Of a DNA stretch of 64,000 bases, positions 26,693 to 36,500 are shown in pieces. How positions within the stretch are numbered: position 1 is the first letter of the stretch; every line of letters starts with the position of its first letter. Both the position numbers and the translations under genes were made by a program. A model generated the notes under the pieces. The model searched no databases and was not told the origin of the DNA. It worked only from the letters and a program-made list of their open reading frames with translations. Origin of the DNA: Pseudoxanthomonas daejeonensis (lineage in GTDB: Bacteria; Pseudomonadota; Gammaproteobacteria; Xanthomonadales; Xanthomonadaceae); assembly GCF_010093205.1 (NCBI RefSeq), contig NZ_PDWN01000007.1:62001-126000 (forward strand). Reading direction: 5' to 3'.

Positions 26693-28038
26693 CCGCAGAG
26701 CCGTCCGACGCTGAGCGATATCCGACGTTGACTGACGCCGGGGCCGCCATGCTCCGACGAATGCGGGAGCATCCAGCGGCGCCGATATTCCGCAACACCA
26801 GCGGGAATCGCCTGCTCGGCCCCGAGGTCGATGAGTTGAGCCGCTACGAGCGCGACCTGGCCGATGCCCGCTTCGAATGGGCGCCCAGCCGCCAGCCAGA
26901 ATGGCTCATGGCTTCGGTCGCCAAAACCTTCGCGCAGGTCCCGTACTACCGCGCTCAGGCCATGCCGGAGAGCTTCACTGACATCGCACCGGTGGACCGC
27001 GGCGCGCTCGCCGCGGACATCGCACGCTTTGTCCCCGATACCGTGTCACTGGATCGGCTGATCAATTTTCGCACCACGGGTACCACCGGCCACCCGCTGG
27101 TGCTCCCGTCCCATCCGGTCGTCGCGGCGCGTTACTTGGCCCACCACAAGCGTGCGCTGAATCGCTTTGGTATCGAGTTGTCCAACCGCGGCGGCCAAAT
27201 GGGCGTGATGCTGCTGGGCATGCAGCGCCGTTGCTTTACCTATGTCTCTGTGACACCGACCATGGGGGAGTCCGGCCTGGCCAAGATCAACCTGCATCCG
27301 GACGACTGGCGTGATCCCAGCGACCGGGCACGCTACATCGACCAGATGCAGCCGGAGGTGATTGCAGGCGACCCGATCTCATTCGCAGCGCTCCTCGAAC
27401 TGCCAGTTGCGCATCGGCCACGCGCCTTACTCTCGGTCTCGATGGCCCTTTCGCAGGGGCTTCGGCGATCGCTCGCCGAGCGCTTTGATTGCGCTGTACT
27501 CGACCTTTACTCGATGAACGAGGCCGGACCGCTCGCAGTCTACGACGATGCAGCCGGCGGCCATGTTCTGCTGCAACCCGGCATGTACATCGAGATTCTG
27601 GATCCGAATGGTAAGACCCTTCCCCCTGGACTGACCGGGGAGATCACGCTGACCGGCGGCTTCAACTTCTGCCTGCCACTGCTGCGCTATCGCACCGGCG
27701 ACCATGGCGCCCTGGCGATGCACGGTGACTGTCCGATGATCGTCGGACTGCAGGGAAGGCGCCCCGTGCGCTTCCTCACTGCCGCCGGTCAATGGATCAA
27801 CAACATCGATCTGACCCATGCCCTGGCAGTGCTGCCCCTTTCGCGCTATCAGATTCACCAGGCAACCCATGGCGATGTAACACTCGCGTTGCCCCAATCG
27901 GAAATCGCTCAAGCAAATGAGGCGGAAACTAGGCTGCAGGCTGCGCTGGGTGGGCGGCCCATAACCGTGGTCGCTCTCGACACCGAAGATAAGGTGCGGC
28001 AGTACACATCCGACATGCCAGGAGGCGATACACCGTGA
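26689..28038 (+). CDS. PaaK-like adenylate-forming enzyme (ANL superfamily)
   Basis: 449-residue enzyme expected to activate a carboxylic acid with ATP. The P-loop-like motif is T129-T-G-T-T-G134 (FRTTGTTGHPL), the A5-type motif is LYSMNEAGP, and the A7-type motif is Y334-RTGD. Overall it resembles phenylacetate-CoA ligase relatives. No obvious C-terminal Lys motif of the GKxxR kind is seen, and the C-terminal domain is short. The GTG at 26689 forms a GTGA overlap with the preceding stop, matching the rest of the operon; an in-frame GTG at 26677 is the alternative. Neither acid nor acceptor (CoA, peptide or nucleotide) can be deduced. Confidence 0.85.
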   Translation: MTAEPSDAERYPTLTDAGAAMLRRMREHPAAPIFRNTSGNRLLGPEVDELSRYERDLADARFEWAPSRQPEWLMASVAKTFAQVPYYRAQAMPESFTDIAPVDRGALAADIARFVPDTVSLDRLINFRTTGTTGHPLVLPSHPVVAARYLAHHKRALNRFGIELSNRGGQMGVMLLGMQRRCFTYVSVTPTMGESGLAKINLHPDDWRDPSDRARYIDQMQPEVIAGDPISFAALLELPVAHRPRALLSVSMALSQGLRRSLAERFDCAVLDLYSMNEAGPLAVYDDAAGGHVLLQPGMYIEILDPNGKTLPPGLTGEITLTGGFNFCLPLLRYRTGDHGALAMHGDCPMIVGLQGRRPVRFLTAAGQWINNIDLTHALAVLPLSRYQIHQATHGDVTLALPQSEIAQANEAETRLQAALGGRPITVVALDTEDKVRQYTSDMPGGDTP

Positions 28039-28604
28039 CCTGGCTGGAGGCCGGAAGTAGCCTTATGGCAACCGTGTCGATCCTACTCGCGGCACGCAAT
28101 AGCGTCCACACCTGGTGGACCGGAATCGTCGGCTGTGCGCTGTTTTCCTGGCTGTTCTTCAACTCGCAACTTTACGCTGACGTACTACTTCAGTTCTTTT
28201 TCGTTGTGGCGAGCATGGTGGGATGGTGGCAATGGATGGGGGGCATCCGAAAGGCGCCGCTCGTGGTGCGTGCCACCTCGGGACGCAGCCTGATCTGGAT
28301 GGGGGCGATCGCGGTGGCAGCCGCTTTGGTATATGGCGCCCTCCTTCACCGATTCACCGATGCCTATGCACCGTTCGCCGACTCAGCAGTCCTAAGTCTC
28401 TCCGTGCTCGCACAGCTACTGCTTATGCGACGGCGGGTGGAGACCTGGCCGGTCTGGCTTCTGGTCAATACCATCGCCGTACCGCTTTATGCATCCCGCG
28501 GACTGATGGTCACCGCCGTCCTGTACTCGGCATACTGGATCAACGCGTGCGTAGCCTGGCGATACTGGCACCGTCTCGGAGATGAACAGGCCATGCCGGC
28601 GTGA
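28035..28604 (+). CDS. pnuC: PnuC-type nicotinamide riboside transporter
   Basis: Integral membrane facilitator for nicotinamide riboside or a related pyridine nucleoside (189 aa). About seven hydrophobic segments are visible; the WWTGIVGCALFSWLFF and VGWWQWMGG stretches match the Trp-rich helices of PnuC, and WPVWLLVNTIAVPLY matches the late conserved W/N/Y helix. The GTG at 28035 overlaps the ligase stop by four bases and its own stop overlaps nadR, so uptake and phosphorylation are coupled. Confidence 0.9.
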   Translation: MTWLEAGSSLMATVSILLAARNSVHTWWTGIVGCALFSWLFFNSQLYADVLLQFFFVVASMVGWWQWMGGIRKAPLVVRATSGRSLIWMGAIAVAAALVYGALLHRFTDAYAPFADSAVLSLSVLAQLLLMRRRVETWPVWLLVNTIAVPLYASRGLMVTAVLYSAYWINACVAWRYWHRLGDEQAMPA

Positions 28605-29689
28605 GCGCATTCGCCCATGGCTTGGTTGTGGGCAAGTTTTGCCCGCTGCACATAGGTCATCAGCTCCTGCTCAACTACGCGCAGGAGAGCTGCGAAGAGT
28701 TGACGGTGCTCAGCTACACCAAACCTGGCTTTCCCGGAATGGATGCCCCTCGCAGGGAAGAATGGCTGTCCGCGCTCTACCCCCGCGCGACCCACTGGGT
28801 GCTCGATGACGATCGTTTAGCCGCACATTGCCGCCAACGGGGCGTCGCGGTGCAAACCCTTCCGCAAAATGATAATGGCGATGACGTACACCGGCAGTTC
28901 GTAGCATGGCTGCTGCGAGAGGTCATAGGCCGACCCGTGGACGTGATATTCACTAGCGAAGCCTACGGCCCAGGGTTCGCTCAAGCACTGTCTCGTTGCC
29001 AGCTGGCCATCGGTGAGCCAGAGGTAAGTCACGTATCCGTGGACATGGGGCGACGCCAGCTGCCCATCTCGGGTACGGCGATACGGGGCGATCTGCACGC
29101 CCACCGGCAGTGGCTATCGCCACTGGTTTACAAGGATTTTGTCCGCCGCGTTGCCATCGTTGGCGGTGAGTCAACCGGAAAATCCACGCTGGCTGTAGCG
29201 CTGGCGCAGGCGTTCGGTACCGTACACGCCCCTGAGTACGGACGTGAGCTGTGGGAAGCGCAGGGTGGCATCCTCGCTGAGTCCGACCTGCTACATATCG
29301 CCCGCACACAGGTAGCACGTGAGGATTCTCTTTCCCTTACGGCTTCAAGATTTTTGATGTGCGACACAACTCCGCTGACGACTCTGTTATACGCACGCGC
29401 CATGTTCGGCCGTTCAGATCCCGCACTGGATTACTTGGCGCAGCGCGGGTACGACCGCTGGATCCTTTGCGACCCGGACGTGCCGTTTGTACAGGATGGC
29501 ACACGACGAAATGATGCTTTCCGCCATGAGCAGCACAAACAATACCTGGAAGAACTCGCCGCTCGCGGAACTCGATACTTACGCCTGTCGGGAGCTTGGG
29601 ATACCCGCATAATCACAGCAATAGCTGCAGTAGAAGAACTGGATTCTGAACCATATAGAGATTGGCTGAGCCGGCCGTACCCCTGCTAA
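28601..29689 (+). CDS. nadR: NadR-type NMN adenylyltransferase/ribosylnicotinamide kinase
   Basis: Bifunctional NAD salvage enzyme (362 aa). The N-terminal nucleotidyltransferase domain has GKFCPLHIGH with H17/H20 and ISGTAIR at 156-162. The C-terminal kinase domain has Walker A GGESTGKST at 188-196, plus ILCDPDVPFVQDGTRR. Together with PnuC it would take up nicotinamide riboside, phosphorylate it to NMN and make NAD. The E. coli NadR repressor HTH domain is absent, which is usual for stand-alone enzymes. It is the last cassette gene; the GTG at 28601 overlaps the pnuC stop by four bases. Confidence 0.92.
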   Translation: MSAFAHGLVVGKFCPLHIGHQLLLNYAQESCEELTVLSYTKPGFPGMDAPRREEWLSALYPRATHWVLDDDRLAAHCRQRGVAVQTLPQNDNGDDVHRQFVAWLLREVIGRPVDVIFTSEAYGPGFAQALSRCQLAIGEPEVSHVSVDMGRRQLPISGTAIRGDLHAHRQWLSPLVYKDFVRRVAIVGGESTGKSTLAVALAQAFGTVHAPEYGRELWEAQGGILAESDLLHIARTQVAREDSLSLTASRFLMCDTTPLTTLLYARAMFGRSDPALDYLAQRGYDRWILCDPDVPFVQDGTRRNDAFRHEQHKQYLEELAARGTRYLRLSGAWDTRIITAIAAVEELDSEPYRDWLSRPYPC

Positions 29690-29809
29690 GTTTTCCTAAT
29701 CGACAGCTCTCAATATCCGCTCTCAGCTAATAACGGACGTTGTGATTGTCAGCGTTACGGCTAGCTGGACAGGCTCCAGCGAACATCGCGCACCCTGTGC
29801 GAGCACGAG
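29690..29809. other. Gap between convergent cassette and STAND module
   Basis: 120 bp between the nadR stop and the stop of the convergent STAND-partner gene. Lower GC than the surroundings. No strong hairpin or gene is seen. Confidence 0.5.
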
Positions 29810-30565
29810 CTAAGCCTTCGGCTCCGAAAACCTCTGGTCGAGCATTTCGCTAGCAGCTGCTAACGATTCCACAAGGCTCGTCTTCAATGCCTGAGTCGCG
29901 GAGGCAAGCTGATCGAGCTGCGAGATGCGCTTCTGCACCTGCTCGATACGATGATGTTTTAGCTCCGCCTCGTCTCGCCCCGTCCGTACGATTCTAATCC
30001 GGAGTTGGGTAACGGGGTCGTCGTCGTCCAAGTGTTGGGCCAGTTCTAACCAGTCCGCACAGTCTTGCCCCGCAATACGAGAGGCGTGAGCAAGGATATA
30101 GTGGATGAGATTGCGAGCCGCGGCATCGATTTCCGAGGCAGTCGTAAGAAGACTCTGGACTTCACTGTCGCCGCAACTGGCACGTGCGTCGAGTCCATGC
30201 CACAAGCTGTTTCGGTAACGCGGCCCCCCCTCCGGATGCAGAGAAGCCATGGCCTCGATCACTTGGTCGATAGATTCGAATGCCGCTTTCTTCGCGGGGA
30301 AAGCCCGCGCCACTGCCCATAGGTCCAAAATTGCAAGTGCGCACGCCCGCTGTGCGTCTTCGCGCTCAGGCAGAGGGGCATGTTGAGCGCGAACCATCAG
30401 CTCCGCGACATAGTGGGCCATCCATCGCGCGAGCGTGTCGGTCGAATCAACGAGTTTTAGTTCGGCGACGAGCTTTCCGCCGAGGGCGAGCGTTGCGGCC
30501 GACAATGCGGGGCGCTCTTTCTCTTTCGAGCGTGATGATCTCCGTCGAGTGCTCTTCTTCTTCAT
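29810..30565 (-). CDS. Partner gene of the nuclease-STAND protein (Avs3b-position)
   Basis: 251-residue protein that starts inside the STAND gene. The ATG at 30565 is chosen because AGGAGTGGAG sits immediately upstream; an ATG at 30622 is the alternative. The N terminus is very basic (KKKSTRRRSSRSKEKERP), followed by TDTLARWMAHYVAELMVRA and a helical body ending in a coiled-coil-like segment. Avs type 3 systems are described with a large nuclease-STAND protein plus a small second protein, and this position fits that layout. I cannot confirm homology from sequence alone. It overlaps the upstream gene by 119 bp in another frame. Confidence 0.75.
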   Translation of the reverse strand: MKKKSTRRRSSRSKEKERPALSAATLALGGKLVAELKLVDSTDTLARWMAHYVAELMVRAQHAPLPEREDAQRACALAILDLWAVARAFPAKKAAFESIDQVIEAMASLHPEGGPRYRNSLWHGLDARASCGDSEVQSLLTTASEIDAAARNLIHYILAHASRIAGQDCADWLELAQHLDDDDPVTQLRIRIVRTGRDEAELKHHRIEQVQKRISQLDQLASATQALKTSLVESLAAASEMLDQRFSEPKA

Positions 30566-33500
30566 CTCCACTCCTGCTTTCATAGCTGAATGGCACAACG
30601 TGGCGATGGCAGGTGACTTCAAGGATCAACGTTCGCTCCCGTCGATCCAGCGCCCTCTGCAGGAACTTCCTGTCGACCACAAGGCGTTCTCCACCCGGGG
30701 TGCGCGCGCCCTCGTCGGCGCCTTCACTCCACCGCTCGACCCAGGCTACGCAGGTTCCGTCACTCTTGTGCCACGCATCAGAGGATTCGTCCCGAACAAC
30801 CCCCAGTTCAGCCGCCACCGGTCCGGCGAGATCCGAAAAGCGCCGGCTCAGTCCGCCGGCCCACGGATCATCCGAATCAGAGCCGGACTCGGCGCCTGAC
30901 TCCGTCACCCACCCTTCCAACACGAAACCTCCGTGTTGTATCTCATGGGTGTCCTGGAACTCTGGCAGTGCGTAGTCATACGGGTTTCGGGTCGCAGCCA
31001 GTGACCGAGACAGTGCGCCGGCGTGAGATTGCGACGCCAGTGCGCTGACCACGCGGATGGTTTCGCAATTGCGCCCCTCGTATTGCGTCCATCGGCCTGC
31101 GACCACTACTCCCCCGGTGCGGCCCATTAGACGCGAACGCATGTAATTCTTCGTAGGAGGGACGGGCCACGCGTCCTTCTTTCTCTTTGGGAACTGGACG
31201 GCATCCATTGGCGGCAACTGCCTGCGATCTGCCAGCCAGTCGCCTGTGGCATTGAGCGAGGCCGTGTACTCGAGCCAATGGGCGAACGATCCCCATGAAC
31301 TCTCGGGGTCCTCATGGAGCGGATGGGTTTCCAGCAGCTGCCCCGCGGTCTCCATCAGGGCATGGTAAGACAAGTAGAACGAGAGGTCGTCCTGTCCGCC
31401 CAGTTCGCTGCCACGGCGCCTCGTGTATTCCTTGAATTGACCACGTAGCGCACGCGCATCCCGATCGTAATGTCCGTTCTCCTGCAGCCCCCAATCTTCT
31501 CGAATAATCCGACACGCGACGGCTTCGATCTCTTGGGACCGTATAGCAAAGCACGATGCGAGCGGCTCGATCCAGCTGCGCACGAAGTCGTAGCCGAAGG
31601 CGAACTCGCATGTATCCTCCGACCCAGGTGGACTGCGGTGTGGCCGGGTGTGGTGGGCGGAAAACTGCGTCGGAAGCTTGGACGTGTTGATCCGGCCTAG
31701 CGCACCTTGGGTTACCGGATCTATCATCACGTGGCCCGCATCAGCCAGGGCCAACAGGGCGCGAGCCGCGATACCGCGGTAGATCACATGACGGGTCTGC
31801 CGCGATGCCAACGTCTCCAGCCAGGTAGCGTGGCGCGCGACTACGACCGCGCCATCACGCGAAGCGCGGTCGAGAGCGGTCAGCAAGCCCTGGATCGCGT
31901 GCATCCGATAGAAGTGGAAGCTTGCATCAGTAAACGCTGACGCATCGCCGCCGGTCGCGAGCGCGAGAATGTCTTCCAAGAGCGCTTCGCGACCCAGGCG
32001 GCACAGCGCCCGGACTGCATGGACTGCCTGCCACCGGCGCCCCGATTCGACGGCTCCAAGGGCCGCCCAAATATAGCCTGCGATGCTCGTCCGACAGCCC
32101 CCGCGGGGCTCCAAGTGTGGGCTCCACGGCCCATCACCTTGCTCGCGGCCGAGCGCCTCCTCCAGATGCTCTAGGCCATAGCCCAGAACCGATCGCGCTT
32201 CGACGGGAGTCAGGAACTGACCAAGGACTGCGACGAGCTGGAACAAGCCGTGAGACGTAGTCGGCAGGCTCGTATCGGCGATCGCCCCCAGCGCAACCCG
32301 TAGTAGCTCTTCGCGCGTGACGCCGGTCTTCTCAAAGACAAGATCGTAGGACAAGGACTGGTAGTGGCGGTCGATTCCAAGTGACGTCGCATGGTCGCGG
32401 GCCATACGTCGAACGAACAACGCCAAGGATTGCCGCGCCGCGAGTCGATCTGCCCACGTCGCCGGAATCTGATCAAGAAGCCTACGGACTTCGTAGGGGC
32501 TCCAGTCGTCGACCATCTCGAGGGCCTCGACGAAAGCGCGCTCTCTGCCCGCGGGAACTCGCGCGATGGCTTCGCCGATCCACTGCTTGCTCCACCGCCC
32601 GGTGCGACCATCCGGCATTCGCGCTTGGCTCTCAAGAAGGCCCGACGCGCCGCCGAGATCAATTCCTGCAAACACCGATTCCCACTCCGGGCCGTCCTCT
32701 CGGACATCCGTTAATGACGCCTCGTTCGAGTGGTGGTCCGATTCAGACCGTCGGACGCGTGCTTCCAATTCGAGAAACGGCTGCGCATCCAGGCCCCGCA
32801 GCTGGACCGCATTGGCTACTGCCTTTAGACGCTTTCCGGAAGCCGCGGAGAAGCGTAGGTAGCTGTAAAACTGCTCGAGCAGCTTCTCTTTATCGGCGCC
32901 GCTCCCAGTAGCATCGAGAGCGGCGGCAATCAGGCCCGGCCAATCCCAATAACCTTCGAAGCAGATTAGGGGTGCCGCGTCGCGCGCATCCAAGTCGCCC
33001 CGCTTGCAAAGGACTTCAACCAGCTGAGGAAATAGGCGCTCTTGCTCGCCGAATCGACGGTCGCGCCAGCGACTTATGATCGCGGCTGACGTGCCTGGCG
33101 ACAGCATGGCGATTGCCTCGACGGTGTGCTCCCAGTCGAAGTGCTTGTCACGATCGACGTACGATCTTGTGAGCTCAGCTGCACGCGCGAATCGATACGC
33201 GAGCTGCGGATCATCGAACCGGTCCGCTGCGCAAGCGTCGCTCAGGTGCAACAGGGCATGCCAACGCTCAAGGTTCTCCTGTCCGATCTTGCTCGCGACA
33301 CGAACGGCTTCATTGAAGTACTGCTGAGCCTCATCGTCGCTGCTGCCCAACATGGCTCGAGCGAGGAGGACATAACTATCGACCATTGATTCGGCGAGCT
33401 CGGACTCCTCTCCGATCCGACGGCGAGCCCTGTGCGCAAAGGAAAGTGCGATGTACGGGGGGCCGCCGGTCAATCCCACTCGCCGCGTGAGGTCTGCCAG

Positions 33501-36500
33501 GGTCGGGATGAAGAGAGGAATCCGCAGACCGTCCTGCCACTGCGCCAACTGTGTCCAGAGTGCCTCGTCACTACCCAGCAACACGATGCATTCGGACCAT
33601 AGCCTGGCGACCACGTCAGCCGTTGCAGACCGGTCCTGATATCCGTCACGCCGGTGACGCCCCCAATGCTCTAGAGCCGCCGCCAATGCGGTATCGAAGC
33701 CTGCTTTTGACACCGCGCCGGAACGTACTTTTACGCTCAATTCGTGCCACGGCAACAACACCTGAAGATTCTCAAATCCGCGACCGCTGAACCGATTCTC
33801 GCTAGTCTTCTTGCGGGACCTTCGTTTTTTACCGTAGATGAATTCGAGCGTCAGAGATTTGCCCAGAAGCGCTGCCAGCAAAGCGTACGCACGCAGGTAT
33901 GCAGACCGATCCTCGTTGAAGTGTTCCGATTCGAGGGTGCGCGGCACGTCTTTAGGCAGATAGCGACGCAAGAGACCGGCCAGTGCCCGCTTGGATGCAA
34001 GGCGGTAGTGACATGCAGTCTCGACCATCGACGCGACGGCGCACATTCGCGTGGCCTCGCCTCGCCAGTCACCCGGCGTGCCGAGTTTGATCCGTGGATG
34101 CAGGAGCAGGCGTATGGTGCGCGCGGCAGCGCTTTTCGGCACGTACCGCTCGACCACGCTGAGTTCGTTGGCGACCGCGAGGACTAGCCCGATATCGTTG
34201 CCAGCTGCCAGCGCCAACGCATCGGCGTCTTCCCACCGCGCGGCGTCGACTAGACGCTTCGCAAGAGGTCGCCCAATGCGATAGGAGAGCTGGCGCGGCC
34301 GCCAACTCCGTAACTGACTAGCGCATTGTGTCGGCCCGTGGACATTCAACTCTGTCCATTCCAGCTCGAGGATATCCTTGTCCTCAACCGACGCGTGGCT
34401 TTCTCTCTGCTGTCGATTTCGCAGCCAGTGGCCGAGCCAGTCGTAGGCAAAACGCAACTGAGCACGCGCTTCGCCCGCCAAGGCCTTTCGGCCAGAGAGC
34501 AGCGACGCCTCATAGGCATGCTCAGAGCCGGTCCAGTTGCCTCCGACGATCTGACGCCTGGATACCTGCTCAAGCAGTTGATCTGCATCCAGGAACCGCG
34601 ATGCGAGATCCACGTTACCGCTCAGGAGCGTCTGTTGGCGGGCATCGGCTGCCACCCGCCCGCCGGCCTTCAATGCGAGCTTGGCGGCATCGACGTACCG
34701 GCGCGCCTTCAGAGCCGCCCGGGTCGCAAACTCCAGTCGCTGCAATTCGACGTCACGCCGAGCGATCTCATCGTCTTCAGGCAGTGCGTCATCGCTCAGT
34801 GCCAATTGGACAAGTTCATCGAAGTGGTCCGTGCTCAACATCAGCGCCGGAAGTGCGGCCGCAGCGTAGCGACTTCCGCGAGCTAGCGGCTTTAGGCGCC
34901 GGACGAATGCCTCTAGTTCCTCTTGTTCGGGTCTGAAGTGCGTCTGAAACCACGTCTCCGTGGGTTCATCCCTGAACTGGACGGAGTCGTCTCGAAGCAG
35001 CAGCGGTCTGCCGATGTCATGCACGAAGCTTCGGACCAATCCCTCGTCAACGCCCGCTGTCAAAGCGATGATCCTAATCGGCACGAACGGACGCAGCGTG
35101 GCGAGTGCCGCGCAGATGCGATCGATCTGGGACTGCTCCACCTTCGCAGCGACATGCCGTACCTGGCGTACGGCCTGCTCCAAGAGGGCCCCGATGGTGT
35201 CGTCGACCGTGCGAGGCGATGGACCGAGCCCGCGCAGGACGGTCGTCAGCGGCGCGGTCAGGTCCAGATCGAGTGCCGCGCGCTGGACGCGCGGGTTGCT
35301 CGATGTCAGGCGGTGAAACTCCCGGATGTCTGCCTTCCCCACGTCCGGAAAACGGGTCATGAGCAAATCGCCGGTCTCCTTCTCGCTGAACCCATCGAGC
35401 TCAAAGCTGACCACGCCCGGCGGTGGCTGGAGCTTCGCAACCCGGTGAGGACGCGCGGTGAGCACCAATCGGACGTTGTCGGGTAGAGTTTCAGAGAGCA
35501 GAAGGCGCGGGAAGCTCGGCGGATGGTGGAACTCTTCAGCAGCCACCTCAGCGTTGTCAGCCGCATCCAACACGAGAACCAGGTACGCACCGCCGGCCTG
35601 ACTGCGCAAGGCGGCGCTGGCTTGGGCCATCCGCCCCATGAAGGCATGCACATATGCAGCGTCGTCTGCCTTATCTGTCGGGATCAGCGGATGGCACAGG
35701 CCTTGGGCGGCCATTTCGTTGGCCAGTTGGACCATGCCGTCCTTAGCGCGATGCCGCAGGCCGGTCGCGCTTCGGTACCCGCCATTTCCGAAGCAGTCAT
35801 AGACGAAGGTTGTGCTGCCCGGTAGTGCAGGACCGATCTGGGTGGCTACGATGGACTTGCCATAGCCGCCATCGGCAGACACGATGACCGGTGCCGACGA
35901 TTCAGTGATTGCCTTGATCAGATCTGGCATCTGGGCGCGCGTCACGACGACCGCAGGCGACTCCAGGACACTCGGCGCGGGGAACAGGTCGCCCAAGCGG
36001 ACGCCCATGGCGTCCAAGACGTCCTCACGCCGGATCTCGTGATTGGACTTGAACTCAGTCGTGGCCTTGCGAGCTACGAGATCGCGCAGCGCGATCGCCG
36101 CATCCTTGTCGTGACCCGGGAGATAAGCCCGAAGGTCACGGTTAAGCAGCGCGCGCTGCTCGAGAAATCCCTCGACGCGCGTGATCAGCCGGAACCGGGA
36201 GGCGAACGCCTGGAGGTCAGCAGGCGCCAGTCCCGTTACACGACTGATGTAGCGCGCGTCTGGCCCCTGCGTTCCACCGCTCAGGTCCGCCAGCGTTTGC
36301 GCCACTTTAGGCGAGAGTGGGCGATTGGTTTCGAACTCGAAAGCAAAGCGCGCGCAGACATCTTGGATGCCAAAGTGGTCAACCAATGCCATGAATCGCT
36401 CGGCAAAGTCCTTTAGCGTTTTCTTCAGGCCGCTAGCAGTCCATTCCTTGTCTGCGTGGAGCGTCGAATGTTTAAGCTGGCGATAGCGCACGAAACGCGC

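Noticed and set aside
20764-29689. Interpretation of the cassette as a conventional NAD biosynthesis operon
   Set aside because: Only the last two genes are NAD genes; the six coupled upstream genes do not belong to any NAD pathway that I know.
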